Source of the DNA: Variovorax paradoxus
GTDB lineage: Bacteria > Pseudomonadota > Gammaproteobacteria > Burkholderiales > Burkholderiaceae_C
Assembly: GCF_029919115.1 (NCBI RefSeq)
Contig: NZ_CP123990.1
Span: 3,100,001 to 3,164,000 of the forward strand
DNA: 64,000 nt
Reading direction: 5' to 3'
The notes below the pieces were generated by a model that searched no databases, was not told where the DNA came from, and saw nothing but the letters and a program-made list of their open reading frames with translations. Below are positions 53,475 to 62,123 of this stretch, piece by piece. How positions within the stretch are numbered: the stretch's first letter is position 1; every line of letters starts with the position of its first letter. A program made the position numbers and the translations under genes.

Positions 53475-54986
53475 ATGGACAGGCTGTCCCGCACTGCTTT
53501 CGAGAAAACCAAAAACGACATGGCTCCCCAATCCGATCAACCCGGTGCGCAAACCGGCAACCAGGCCGGCGCAGCCGATCAGAACACCGCGCAGGCGGCG
53601 CCCAACCTCGCGGCCGAACTGGCCGCGCCCACCGTCAGCCGCGCCTACCGCTGCCAGTGCGGCCGCCCGGTGTTCCTGCGCAACAGCCAGTGCCTGGCCT
53701 GCCACACACCGCTCGGGTATGTGATCGAGCGGCTCGGCGTGGTGCCGCTGGCGCCCGTCGAAGAGGCTGGCGACAACCAGGCGCAGGCGGAGGGCGAGCA
53801 ACCCTTGCCCGGCACCTTCACCGTGTTCGGCAATCCGGACGGCAAGAGGTACCGCCGCTGCGCCAACCTCATGACCGCCGCCAGCTGCAACTGGATGGTG
53901 CCGGCCCCGCGCGAGGGCGACGATCCCGCGTTCAACACCGACGGCCTCGCGCCCGGCTACTGCCTGGCATGCAGCGTCAACCGCACCATTCCCGACCTTT
54001 CCGTGGAAAGCAACGGCGAGCTTTGGCGCAAGCTGGAGCACGCGAAGCGCCGGCTCATTTCGCAGCTGCTGGCGCTGGGGCTGCCGGTGGTGAGCCGCCA
54101 CGCCGACCCGGCGCACGGCCTGGCTTTCGATTTTCTGAGCAACATGCCCGGCAGCCCGCATGTGATGACCGGCCACGAGCACGGCGTGATCACCCTCAAC
54201 GCCGAAGAGGCCGAAGATGCCGTGCGTGAACGCATCCGCGCCGAGATGCGCGAGCCCTACCGGACGTTGCTCGGCCACTTTCGCCATGAAATCGGCCACT
54301 ACTATTGGGACCTGCTGGTGCAGCCCACGGCGTGGCTGGACGAGTTTCGCGTGCTCTTCGGCGACGAGCGCGCCGACTACACCGCAGCACTCCAGCGGCA
54401 CTACGAGCAAGGGCCGCCGCCCGACTGGTCGATTCACTTCGTGAGCAGCTACGCGAGCATGCATCCGTGGGAAGACTGGGCCGAAACCTGGGCGCACTAC
54501 CTGCACATGGCCGACACCACCGACACGGCGATGAGCTTCGGCGTGGATGCCACCAACGTCGAACTCGCGAGCGACCTGTTCACGCTCGAAGACCTGTGGC
54601 GGCCCGAGCATCCCGGCGCAGCCAAGTTCCTGGACTTTCTGAATGGCTGGGTGCTGCTCACCAATGTGCTGAACGAGTTGTCGCGCAGCATGGGCCAGCC
54701 AGACTACTACCCTTTCGTGCTGCCGCGTGCGGCCGTGGGCAAGCTGCAGTTCATCCACTGCGTGGTGACCGAGCAGCGCGACCGCCCGTCGTCCACGGCG
54801 GCCGCGCCGACGGTGCCGCTGCCGGAGGGTTCGCAGCCTCCTGTGCCAGCGAATGAACCGGCGGATGAACCGCCGAATGAGCCGGTGAACGAGCCCGCAA
54901 ACGGGCCTGCAAACGGGCCGGAACCCGACCAGTCACAGTCGCAGACGCAGATGCAAAGCCAGCAACAGAACGCGGCGCAGTTCTAA
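53475..54986 (+). CDS. Zinc-ribbon and zincin-like metallopeptidase-domain protein
   Basis: 503 aa, family of putative zinc-binding metallopeptidases with a leading zinc ribbon (PF10005-like). The N-terminal 50 residues are Gln/Ala-rich; the ribbon Cys60, Cys62, Cys73, Cys76 is followed by more Cys pairs (YRRCANLM, SCNWM, GYCLACSVN). The peptidase motif HEIGH is at 271-275 in FRHEIGHYYWD. The C-terminal 90 residues are low-complexity with NEPANGP-type repeats and many Gln. No signal peptide. An ATG at 53520 is an alternative start. Divergent from the MFS exporter; substrate unknown. Confidence 0.8.
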   Translation: MDRLSRTAFEKTKNDMAPQSDQPGAQTGNQAGAADQNTAQAAPNLAAELAAPTVSRAYRCQCGRPVFLRNSQCLACHTPLGYVIERLGVVPLAPVEEAGDNQAQAEGEQPLPGTFTVFGNPDGKRYRRCANLMTAASCNWMVPAPREGDDPAFNTDGLAPGYCLACSVNRTIPDLSVESNGELWRKLEHAKRRLISQLLALGLPVVSRHADPAHGLAFDFLSNMPGSPHVMTGHEHGVITLNAEEAEDAVRERIRAEMREPYRTLLGHFRHEIGHYYWDLLVQPTAWLDEFRVLFGDERADYTAALQRHYEQGPPPDWSIHFVSSYASMHPWEDWAETWAHYLHMADTTDTAMSFGVDATNVELASDLFTLEDLWRPEHPGAAKFLDFLNGWVLLTNVLNELSRSMGQPDYYPFVLPRAAVGKLQFIHCVVTEQRDRPSSTAAAPTVPLPEGSQPPVPANEPADEPPNEPVNEPANGPANGPEPDQSQSQTQMQSQQQNAAQF

Positions 54987-54990
54987 AAAA

Positions 54991-55218
54991 CTAGGAGCCG
55001 CCAGGTGTGCCCGCGGCGCAGCGCGCGCAAATGCAGGCCTTCCCGCGCATTTGCTGCGGCACCGCCGCCAGCGGCGCATTGCGAAAGTCCGTTGCCATGC
55101 ACCAGCAGGGCGGTTGCGGCTCTCCGGTTTCGCGCGCAACTTCCATCGCACAGCGGTTCTGCTCGCCGCAGAGCGGGCAGCGCGTGGCGTCCATCGTGTC
55201 GAAAATAACTGCCGCCAT
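54991..55218 (-). CDS. Cysteine-rich CWC-family small protein
   Basis: 75 aa with eight cysteines (14, 17, 23, 38, 40, 62, 64, 67) in the order CPLCGEQNRC, PCWC, CICARC, matching the CWC family (probable zinc binding). ATG 55218 is 5 bp after the stop of the phosphofructokinase gene, so it likely shares its transcript. Function unknown. Confidence 0.75.
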   Translation of the reverse strand: MAAVIFDTMDATRCPLCGEQNRCAMEVARETGEPQPPCWCMATDFRNAPLAAVPQQMRGKACICARCAAGTPGGS

Positions 55219-55223
55219 GGTCG

Positions 55224-56480
55224 TCAGGCGAGCTCGAAAGCCGGCAGCTTCTTTGCCACCGCCACGTTCCGCAGCGTCGCGTACACCGGCAAGCCGTTGC
55301 GATAGGCCGGATAGTCCTCGCCCTCGATCAGCGGCAGCAGGTAAAGGCGGCACTTGTCGGTAATGCCATACCCATCATCCGAAATGAAGTCGCGCGGCAT
55401 CGGCTTTTCGACATTCGCGACTGCGTCGAGCGGTGCGCTGCCGATGCGGTAGGTGTAGGGCGCATCGGAGGTGCGCTCGATGGTCGGCATGACCGCGTTG
55501 TGGCCTTCCAGCGCCAGCTCGACCGCACGCTGCCCCAGCTCATAGGCCTGCCGCACGTCGGTGGCCGAGGCAATGTGCCGCGCCGCGCGCTGCAGGTAGT
55601 CGGCCACGGCCCAGTGGAACTTGTGGCCCAGCGCGTCCTTGACCATTTGCGCCACCACCGGTGCTGCGCCGCCGAGCTGCGCATGGCCGAAAGCGTCGCG
55701 CGTGCCTTGCTCGGCCAGGAAGGTGCCGTCGGGGTAGTGGCAACCTTCGGACACCACTACCGAGCAGTAACCGTGCTGCTTCACCAGTTCGTCCACGCGT
55801 GCCAGAAACCGCGCCTTGTCGAACTCGATCTCGGGGAACAGCACCACCACCGGAATGCCGTGGTCCGCAGCAAGCCCGCCCGCCGCCGCGATCCAGCCCG
55901 CATGGCGCCCCATCACCTCGAGCACGAACACCTTGGTGGAGGTGGCCGCCATCGAACGCACGTCGAACGAGGCTTCGAGCGTGGACACCGCCACGTACTT
56001 GGCCACCGAGCCGAAGCCCGGGCAGCAATCGGTCAGCGGCAGGTCGTTGTCGATGGTCTTGGGCACATGGATGGCCTGCAACGGATAGCCGAGCGACTGC
56101 GACAGCTGGCTCACCTTGAAGCAAGTGTCGGCCGAATCGCCGCCGCCGTTGTAGAAGAAGTAGCCGATGCCATGCGCCTTGAACACTTCGATGAGCCGCT
56201 CGTATTCGCGCCGGTTCTTCTCGAGCGACTTGAGCTTGTAGCGGCACGAGCCGAATGCGCCCGAAGGCGTGGTGCGCAGCGCCGCAATCGCCTCGGCCGG
56301 CTCGGCGCCGGTGTCGATGAGTTCTTCGGTCAGCGCGCCGATGATGCCGTTGCGCCCGGCGTAGAGCTTGCCGATGCGGTCCGGGTGTTTTCGTGCCGTC
56401 TCGATCACGCCGCAGGCCGACGCATTGATGACCGAGGTGACGCCGCCCGACTGGGCGTAGAAGGCGTTGAGGATGGGCAT
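55224..56480 (-). CDS. 6-phosphofructokinase, pyrophosphate-type active site
   Basis: 418 aa PfkA-superfamily enzyme making fructose-1,6-bisphosphate. The position that is Gly in ATP-dependent enzymes (PGTIDND) is Lys141 in VPKTIDND, the hallmark of pyrophosphate use; the other key motif reads GGGDS (112-116) rather than GGDGS. So PPi dependence (EC 2.7.1.90) is likely but not certain. EVMGRHAGWIAAAGG and PEIEFDKARFL are family motifs. The open frame extends upstream into the acyl-CoA dehydrogenase region; ATG 56480 is the sensible start. Many Comamonadaceae use this gene instead of pfkA. Confidence 0.85.
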   Translation of the reverse strand: MPILNAFYAQSGGVTSVINASACGVIETARKHPDRIGKLYAGRNGIIGALTEELIDTGAEPAEAIAALRTTPSGAFGSCRYKLKSLEKNRREYERLIEVFKAHGIGYFFYNGGGDSADTCFKVSQLSQSLGYPLQAIHVPKTIDNDLPLTDCCPGFGSVAKYVAVSTLEASFDVRSMAATSTKVFVLEVMGRHAGWIAAAGGLAADHGIPVVVLFPEIEFDKARFLARVDELVKQHGYCSVVVSEGCHYPDGTFLAEQGTRDAFGHAQLGGAAPVVAQMVKDALGHKFHWAVADYLQRAARHIASATDVRQAYELGQRAVELALEGHNAVMPTIERTSDAPYTYRIGSAPLDAVANVEKPMPRDFISDDGYGITDKCRLYLLPLIEGEDYPAYRNGLPVYATLRNVAVAKKLPAFELA

Positions 56481-56527
56481 GCGGCCATTCTCCCGCAGGC
56501 CTTCGCCGGGCGCCAGTGGCGCCGCTT

Positions 56528-57691
56528 TCAGCGCCCGCCCAGCCCCATCGAACGCGTGATCACTTCCTTCATGATCTCGTTGGTGCCGCCATAGATGCGC
56601 TGCACCCGCGCATCGGCGTAGGCGCGGGTTATCGGGTACTCCCACATGAAGCCGTAGCCGCCGTGCAGCTGCACGCACTCGTCCATCACCTTGCACTGCA
56701 GGTCGGTGGTCCAGTACTTGGCCATGCTGGCGGTGGCGGTATCGAGCTTTTCGGCCATCAGCAGTTCGATGCATTTGTCGACGAACACCTGCGCCACCTG
56801 CACCTCGGTCTGCAGTTCGGCCAGCGTGTAGCGCGTGTTCTGGTAGTTGCCCACGGGCTGGCCGAACACCTTGCGGTCTTTCACATAGGCCACGGTCTGG
56901 TCGATGGCGGCCTGCGATGCGGCCACCGCGCTGATCGCAATTTGCAGCCGCTCCCAGGGCAGTTGCTCCATCAGGCACACGAAGCCGCGGTTCAGCTGCG
57001 CGGCATCGCCGAGCAGTGCATCGGCCGGCAGCCGCACGTCGTTGAAGAACAGCTCCGACGTGTCCTGCGCCTTGAGTCCCAGCTTCTTGAGCCGCTTGCC
57101 TTTTTCGAAGCCCGCCATGCCGCGCTCGACCAGGAACAAGCTGGTGCCCTTTGCGCCCGCGGCCGGGTCGGTCTTGGCCACCACGATCACCAGGTCGGCA
57201 TGCCAGCCGTTGGTGATGAAAGTCTTGCTGCCGTTGAGCAGGTAGCTGCCGTCGACCTGCCGGATGGCGCTGGTCTTGACCGCCTGCAGGTCGCTGCCCG
57301 CACCGGGCTCGCTCATCGCGATGGCGCCGACCATCTCGCCGCTCGCGAGCTTGGGGAGGTAGTGCCGCTTCTGCGCTTCGGTGCCGTAGCGCAGGATGTA
57401 CGGCGCCACGATCTCGCTGTGCAGGCCGAAGCCGATGCCTGTAAACCCGCGCGCCCAGAGCTCCTCGAACTGGATTACCGAATAGAGCAGGTCGGCGCCG
57501 GCGCCGCCGTATTCCTCGGGCAGCGCCATGCAGAGAAAGCCGTTCTCGCCGGCCCTGGACCACACGCCGCGGTCCACATAGCCCTGTTCTTCCCACGCCT
57601 CGTGGAAGGGCGCGATCTCCTTGTCCATGAAGCGGCGGAAACTGTCGCGAAAGGCCTCGTGGTCGGCGCTGAAAAGCGTGCGTTCGATCAT
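56528..57691 (-). CDS. Acyl-CoA dehydrogenase
   Basis: 387 aa FAD enzyme for the first oxidation of beta-oxidation. Flavin motif AMSEPGAGSDLQAVKTSA and C-terminal IYGGTNEIMKEVITRSMG; the catalytic base is probably Glu372 in GGTNEIM. The start at 57691 lies 2 bp after the enoyl-CoA hydratase stop, so the two are co-translated. The chain-length class is not certain. Confidence 0.93.
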   Translation of the reverse strand: MIERTLFSADHEAFRDSFRRFMDKEIAPFHEAWEEQGYVDRGVWSRAGENGFLCMALPEEYGGAGADLLYSVIQFEELWARGFTGIGFGLHSEIVAPYILRYGTEAQKRHYLPKLASGEMVGAIAMSEPGAGSDLQAVKTSAIRQVDGSYLLNGSKTFITNGWHADLVIVVAKTDPAAGAKGTSLFLVERGMAGFEKGKRLKKLGLKAQDTSELFFNDVRLPADALLGDAAQLNRGFVCLMEQLPWERLQIAISAVAASQAAIDQTVAYVKDRKVFGQPVGNYQNTRYTLAELQTEVQVAQVFVDKCIELLMAEKLDTATASMAKYWTTDLQCKVMDECVQLHGGYGFMWEYPITRAYADARVQRIYGGTNEIMKEVITRSMGLGGR

Positions 57692-57693
57692 GC

Positions 57694-58500
57694 TCAGCGC
57701 CCCGGGAACGTCGGCGGGCGCTTCTGCAGGAAGGCGCTCACGCCTTCGCGGAAGCTCGGCCGGTCGATCAGCTCGCGCTGGCGCTCGCTTTCGTAGTGCA
57801 GCTGTTCGGGCAGCGTGTGGCGCTCGGCGGCCTCGAAGGCTGCGCGTGCTTCAACCACCGCGTGGGCCGGCAGGCGTGCGAGGCGCTGCGCAATCGCGCG
57901 TGCTTCCTCGAGCAGCTGTTCGTCGTCGGCGCAGGCCCAGATCAGGCCCCACTGCACCGCGCGGCCGGCGCTCAGGCGCTCATCGAGCAGCGCCATGCCC
58001 ATGGCCCGTGCCTTGCCGGCCCGCCGCGGAATGGCCCAGGTGCAGCCGAGGTCGGGCACGATGCCGAGCTTGGGCAGGAAGGGCAGGTAAAAGTAGGCGC
58101 TGCGCGCCGCAATCGTCACGTCGGCCGCCAGTGCCAACCCGACACCCGCGCCCGCCGCGGCGCCATTGACCGCGGCCACCACCGGCACAGGCAGCGTGCG
58201 CAGCGTTTCGATGAGCGGATTGCTGAGCGACTGCATCCATTCGGCCGTCTGGTCGCCGAGCGACTTGCCTTCTTCACCAGGCGTCATGGCGCTCAGGTCC
58301 GCGCCCACGCAAAAGGCCTTGCCGGCGCCGGTCAGGATCACAGCGCGCACTTCGCGATCGTCGCGGATGCGCTCCAGCGTGTCGCGCAGTTCGATCTGCA
58401 GCTCGCGCGCAATCGGGTTCAGCTTGGCCGGCAGGTTCAGCGTAAGCGTGGCGATGCCTTCGGCCAGTTCGTAGAGCACATAGGGTTGCTGCGCGGTCAT
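57694..58500 (-). CDS. Enoyl-CoA hydratase/isomerase-family protein
   Basis: 268 aa crotonase-fold enzyme, hydrating trans-2-enoyl-CoA. Oxyanion-hole segments are GKAFCVGADLSAM and VAAVNGAAAGAGVGLALAADVTIA. The first ATG (58500) overlaps the thiolase stop as TGATG. It resembles PaaG- and ECH-like members, so isomerase activity is possible. Confidence 0.9.
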   Translation of the reverse strand: MTAQQPYVLYELAEGIATLTLNLPAKLNPIARELQIELRDTLERIRDDREVRAVILTGAGKAFCVGADLSAMTPGEEGKSLGDQTAEWMQSLSNPLIETLRTLPVPVVAAVNGAAAGAGVGLALAADVTIAARSAYFYLPFLPKLGIVPDLGCTWAIPRRAGKARAMGMALLDERLSAGRAVQWGLIWACADDEQLLEEARAIAQRLARLPAHAVVEARAAFEAAERHTLPEQLHYESERQRELIDRPSFREGVSAFLQKRPPTFPGR

Positions 58501-59684
58501 CAGAGCCTTTCCACGATGGTGACGTTGGCCATGCCGCCGCCTTCGCACATCGTCTGCAGGCCATAGCGCTTGCCGCGCCGGCCGAGTGCATGGATCAGCG
58601 TGGCCATGAGCTTGGTGCCCGAGGCGCCCAACGGGTGGCCGAGCGCAATCGCGCCGCCGTTCACGTTGAGCCGCGCTGGATCGGCGTCGAGCGCCTGCAG
58701 CCAGGCGATGGGCACGGGCGCGAAGGCTTCGTTCACTTCGTACAGGTCGATGTCCTGGATGCGCATGCCGGCCTTTTTCAGCGCGCGCTGCGTGGCGGGC
58801 AGCGGGGCCTCCAGCATGATCACCGGGTCGTGCCCCATCACGCTCATGTGGTGGATGCGCGCGAGCGGCTTCGCGCCCAGCGCCTTCAGGCCGCGTTCGT
58901 TCACCACCAGCACGCCGCTCGCGCCGTCGCAGATCTGGCTTGCGGTGGCGGCGGTGCAACGGCCGCCTTCGGCAATCAGCTTCACGCCCGCGATGCCCTC
59001 CAGCGTGGCGTCGAAGCGGATGCCTTCGTCCACTGTATGGCTTTCGCCGCTGCGCGCGCCGTCGGCCAGCAGGATCTCGATGGGCACGATCTCGTCGAGA
59101 AAGGCGCCTTCGCGGCTTGCCGCAATTGCGCGCCGATGGCTTTCGAGCGCGTAGCGGTCAAGCTCTTCCTTGTCGATGCCGTAGTTCTTCGCAATCATCT
59201 CGGCGCCCGTGAACTGGCTGAACTCCACGCCCGGGTAGCGCTGCCTCATTGCCGGGCTCATGTAGGTGCCGAGGCCCGCCTTGGCGGGCAGCGCATTGGG
59301 CGTGAACATCGGCACGCGCGTCATGCTTTCGACGCCGCCCGCAATCACCGCGTCCATGCTGCCCGACATCACCGCCTGCGCCGCGAAATGCAGCGCCTGC
59401 TGCGACGATCCGCACTGCCGGTCGACCGAGGTGCCCGGAACCGATTCAGGCAGCTTCGACGCAAGCACCGCATTGCGCGCCACGTTGGTCGCCTGCTCGC
59501 CCACCTGGCTCACGCAGCCAAGAATCACGTCTTCCACCGCCGCCGGGTCGATGCCGCTCCTGGCCACCAGCGCGTCGATCACCTGCGCCGCCAGGTCGGC
59601 CGGATGCCAGCCCGCCAGCTTGCCACCGCGCCGTCCGCCGGCCGTGCGCGCTGCGGCCACGATGTATGCCTCTGCCATGGTCAT
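58500..59684 (-). CDS. Acetyl-CoA acetyltransferase (thiolase)
   Basis: 394 aa thiolase cleaving 3-ketoacyl-CoA or condensing acetyl-CoA. The nucleophilic Cys91 is in DRQCGSSQQAL; the second catalytic Cys380 is in MCEGGGM; the conserved His motif is GGAIALGHPLGAS. The start at 59684 follows a GAGGAAGG ribosome-binding site; ATG 59678 is also possible. It is first of the beta-oxidation operon (thiolase, hydratase, dehydrogenase, phosphofructokinase, CWC). Confidence 0.92.
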   Translation of the reverse strand: MTMAEAYIVAAARTAGGRRGGKLAGWHPADLAAQVIDALVARSGIDPAAVEDVILGCVSQVGEQATNVARNAVLASKLPESVPGTSVDRQCGSSQQALHFAAQAVMSGSMDAVIAGGVESMTRVPMFTPNALPAKAGLGTYMSPAMRQRYPGVEFSQFTGAEMIAKNYGIDKEELDRYALESHRRAIAASREGAFLDEIVPIEILLADGARSGESHTVDEGIRFDATLEGIAGVKLIAEGGRCTAATASQICDGASGVLVVNERGLKALGAKPLARIHHMSVMGHDPVIMLEAPLPATQRALKKAGMRIQDIDLYEVNEAFAPVPIAWLQALDADPARLNVNGGAIALGHPLGASGTKLMATLIHALGRRGKRYGLQTMCEGGGMANVTIVERL

Positions 59685-59727
59685 GTCCTTCCTCAAAAGA
59701 AAACAGCGCGAACCGCGCGCCCAAAGC

Positions 59728-59754
59728 AAAAAAGCCGCCCGTCACCACGGCGGC
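59728..59754 (-). terminator. Rho-independent terminator after the DUF2917 gene
   Basis: On the minus strand: GCCGCC stem, 9-nt loop, GGCGGC, then TTTTTTG (plus strand GCCGCC 59734-59739, GGCGGC 59749-59754, A-run 59728-59733). It ends transcription from the DUF2917 gene before the thiolase operon. Confidence 0.8.
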
Positions 59755-59808
59755 GTTCAATGCTTGGAATTTCCATGGCATCGAGGTTCGATGCCGGGCG
59801 CGCTCAGG

Positions 59809-60129
59809 TCAAGCCGGGGACAACCCGAGCGATGGCAGTCGCCAAGGCGACCGGCGGCCCGACGGCGCTGGCAGCGGCATGGCGGCCGGCTGCGCGTCCG
59901 AGACGGTGATGCACGAAGACTCCAGCGCCGAGACCAGCACGCGCCGGTGGTCGGTGCCTTCGAAACGCTCGCCCGCCGCGAGCACGATGTCGCGCCGGTC
60001 GTTGTCGAGCGTCACCCAGACCGAGCCGCTGCGGCATTCGATGCCCACCCCGGCGCCATCGGGAACGGCAAAGATGGAACGGACGGGCAGGCTGACGTGA
60101 AAGCGGGAAGAAAGGGGTTGGGTGCTCAT
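59809..60129 (-). CDS. DUF2917-family protein
   Basis: 106 aa small beta-rich protein of the DUF2917 type (VGIECRSGSVWVTLDNDRRD, IVLAAGERFEGTDHRRVLV). Function unknown. The start at 60129 is preceded by GGAG at 6-9 bp; an earlier ATG at 60141 is possible. Divergent from a LysR gene, with a perfect palindrome between them, so the LysR protein probably controls it. Confidence 0.75.
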   Translation of the reverse strand: MSTQPLSSRFHVSLPVRSIFAVPDGAGVGIECRSGSVWVTLDNDRRDIVLAAGERFEGTDHRRVLVSALESSCITVSDAQPAAMPLPAPSGRRSPWRLPSLGLSPA

Positions 60130-60140
60130 GGCAAGCTCCA

Positions 60141-60168
60141 TTGCATTCGTGATACGAATGAATATAGT
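60141..60168. promoter_or_regulatory. LysR operator and overlapping promoter
   Basis: Perfect inverted repeat CATTCGT-GAT-ACGAATG (60144-60160), holding the T-N11-A signature TTCGTGATACGAA of LysR-type sites. For the plus strand, TTGCAT (60141-60146) and TATAGT (60163-60168) are spaced 16 bp, so the operator sits inside the lysR promoter, as expected for autorepression. It is also adjacent to the DUF2917 start. Confidence 0.65.
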
Positions 60169-60211
60169 GAGTCGATCCTCCTCTTACACGCGGTGATTCG
60201 GAACTCGTTGC

Positions 60212-61147
60212 ATGCATCCAGAGAATGCGAAGACCCATGGAACCTTGGGCGGCGAGCTCCCGCCGCTGGAACTGCTGCGCAGCTTCGAAGCCGCGGCGCG
60301 CCGGCTGAGCTTCACCCTGGCAGCCGGCGAGCTGCACCTCACGCAGTCGGCCGTGAGCCGGCAGATCCAGCAGCTCGAAGCCAGCCTGGGCGTGCTGCTG
60401 TTCGAGCGCCGCCATCGCGCACTGGCGCTCACCGAGGCGGGCGGCGTGATGCAGCGCGCCGTCACCGACAGCCTGGAGCGCCTGCGCGACGCCACGGCGC
60501 GGCTGCGCGCGACCTCCGCGCCACGGCAGGTGGCCATCACCAGCACGCCCGGCTTTGCGTCGTTCTGGCTCATTCCAAGGCTGGCGCGCTTCACCGGCAG
60601 CCATCCGCAGGTCGACGTTCGCGTGTCGGCCACGCTCGAGGTGCTTGATCTGGAGAGCAGCCGCATCGACCTGGCCGTGCGCTTCGTGCCGATCGGCCGC
60701 GGCATCGGCACGGCGCTGTTCGAGGAATCGGTGATCCCGCTGTGCTCGCCGCAACTCGCCGCGTCGCTGCGCGAGCCGTCCGATTTTTCGAAGCTCACCT
60801 TGCTGACCGTGGACTATCCCGACCACGGCGAGGCCCCCACTGTCGATTGGGAGCCCTGGCTTCGCGTGATGGGGCTCGACCAGCTGCGCATGAAGAGCAC
60901 GCTGCGCTTCACCCTGTACACCGATGCCGTGGCCGCCGCGGTGGCAGGCCAGGGCGTGGTGATCGGCCGCCTGCCGCTGCTGCGCGATCTGGTGCAGGCG
61001 GGCCGGCTCGTCGCGCCGCTCGGTGAAGGCGTGGCCTCGCACCGCGGCTACTTCATCGAAACCTCGAGGCGCGCCGCGGGCAACCCCGACGCGCTGGAGT
61101 TCGCGCAATGGCTGCGCGAGGAAGCCGAGGCGGCGCAGCGAGGCTGA
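60212..61147 (+). CDS. LysR-family transcriptional regulator
   Basis: 311 aa. It has an N-terminal helix-turn-helix (about residues 26-66, HLTQSAVSRQIQQLEASLGV) with LFERRHRALALTEAG after it, then the periplasmic-binding-like effector domain. It resembles GcvA-type regulators. The start ATG 60212 is the first after the intergenic palindrome. It is transcribed away from the DUF2917 gene, its most likely target; the inducer is unknown. Confidence 0.92.
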   Translation: MHPENAKTHGTLGGELPPLELLRSFEAAARRLSFTLAAGELHLTQSAVSRQIQQLEASLGVLLFERRHRALALTEAGGVMQRAVTDSLERLRDATARLRATSAPRQVAITSTPGFASFWLIPRLARFTGSHPQVDVRVSATLEVLDLESSRIDLAVRFVPIGRGIGTALFEESVIPLCSPQLAASLREPSDFSKLTLLTVDYPDHGEAPTVDWEPWLRVMGLDQLRMKSTLRFTLYTDAVAAAVAGQGVVIGRLPLLRDLVQAGRLVAPLGEGVASHRGYFIETSRRAAGNPDALEFAQWLREEAEAAQRG

Positions 61148-61173
61148 TGACGAGGCCGCCGAGTGCGAGGTGA

Positions 61174-61740
61174 TCAGCCCGGCAGCAGCACCTTGTCGAC
61201 CACGTGGATCACGCCGTTCGACTGGTAGACGTTGGCAATGGTCACCGTTGCCGTGCCGCCCGTGGCGTCGCTCACGACCACGTTGCTGCCGCTCATCGTG
61301 GCCGTCAGCGTGCCGCCGCTCGCGGTCTTCAGCGTGGCCTTGCCACCGCCTGCCTTGATGGCGCTCATGAGCGCCGCGCCGTCCATCTTGCCCGGCACCA
61401 CGTGGTAGGTGAGCACCTTGGTGAGCGTGGGCTTGTTCTCTGTCTTCAGCAGCGTGTCGACCGTGCCCGCCGGCAGCGCCGCGAAGGCTGCGTTTGTCGG
61501 CGCAAACACAGTGAACGGACCGGGGCTCTTGAGCGTGCCGACCAGGTCCGCGGCCTTCACCGCGGCCACCAGCGTGGTGTGGTCCTTCGAATTCACGGCG
61601 TTGTCGACGATGTCCTTCGTCGGGTACATCGCGGCACCGCCCACCATGGGGTTGGGCGTGGTGGCGCCGCTCATGCCCATGCCGCCCGCGCAAGCGCCAA
61701 GCAGAACCGAAACGCCGATTGCGATCACGAGTTTTTTCAT
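61174..61740 (-). CDS. Fasciclin-domain lipoprotein
   Basis: 188 aa. The N-terminus MKKLVIAIGVSVLLGACAGG is a lipoprotein signal with Cys17 lipidated. The remainder is one FAS1 domain: TLVAAVKAADLVGTLKSPGPFTVFAPTNAAFAAL (first conserved box) and LTYHVVPGKMDGAAL, with the final IHVVDKVLLPG. Probably adhesion or an extracellular matrix role. The start at 61740 has an AGGAG site. Converges with the LysR gene. Confidence 0.88.
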   Translation of the reverse strand: MKKLVIAIGVSVLLGACAGGMGMSGATTPNPMVGGAAMYPTKDIVDNAVNSKDHTTLVAAVKAADLVGTLKSPGPFTVFAPTNAAFAALPAGTVDTLLKTENKPTLTKVLTYHVVPGKMDGAALMSAIKAGGGKATLKTASGGTLTATMSGSNVVVSDATGGTATVTIANVYQSNGVIHVVDKVLLPG

Positions 61741-62123
61741 TGAGGACTCCTGGTAAGAATGTTCTGGAAGACAGCTGTGGAAACCGCCGGCAGCTCGGAG
61801 GCGCGATGCGCTCGACACCTATACGGCGCGTGCGCGCATTTGGATTCACGTGGGCTTTGCGCCACATCGGCGCGTGCGGCACTTGCGCGCCGCACGCGTG
61901 CTCGCCAGAATCCGCCCTTCCTTTTTCAGCAACAGTTTTTTATTCGCGTCCGGCGACGACCAACCTCCCGGGCGGCAACCCACTCAATGAACCGTTTCCT
62001 GAACACCTGATCCGCACACCGACCGCCCCGGCCGGACGTGCATCCATGCATCCGCCGAGGCCCATCGACAAAGGCCCCGCGCAGCCATTCGCCGGGGCCT
62101 TTTTGTTTTTGGAGTGTGCGCAC
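61741..62123 (+). other. 383-bp gene-poor leader region
   Basis: No protein-coding gene is supported here. The left part holds the fasciclin gene leader on the minus strand. Further right on the plus strand there is a T-rich stretch near 61921-61942, a seven-codon frame at 61987-62010, and then a strong intrinsic terminator (62070-62110) right before a small gene. This looks like a transcript leader or a short RNA locus. Confidence 0.4.
62070..62110 (+). terminator. Strong Rho-independent terminator before the small basic gene
   Basis: AAAGGCCCCG (62070-62079) pairs perfectly with CGGGGCCTTT (62093-62102), loop of 13 nt, followed by TTTTTGTTTTT. The GGAG ribosome-binding site of the next gene begins at 62111, directly after the T-run. 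Such an arrangement is typical of attenuators or of a short RNA ending just upstream. Confidence 0.8.

Noticed and set aside
61987..62010. A seven-codon frame (MNRFLNT) as a leader peptide
   Set aside because: It lacks a ribosome-binding site and any repeated regulatory codon, so I mention it only as context.
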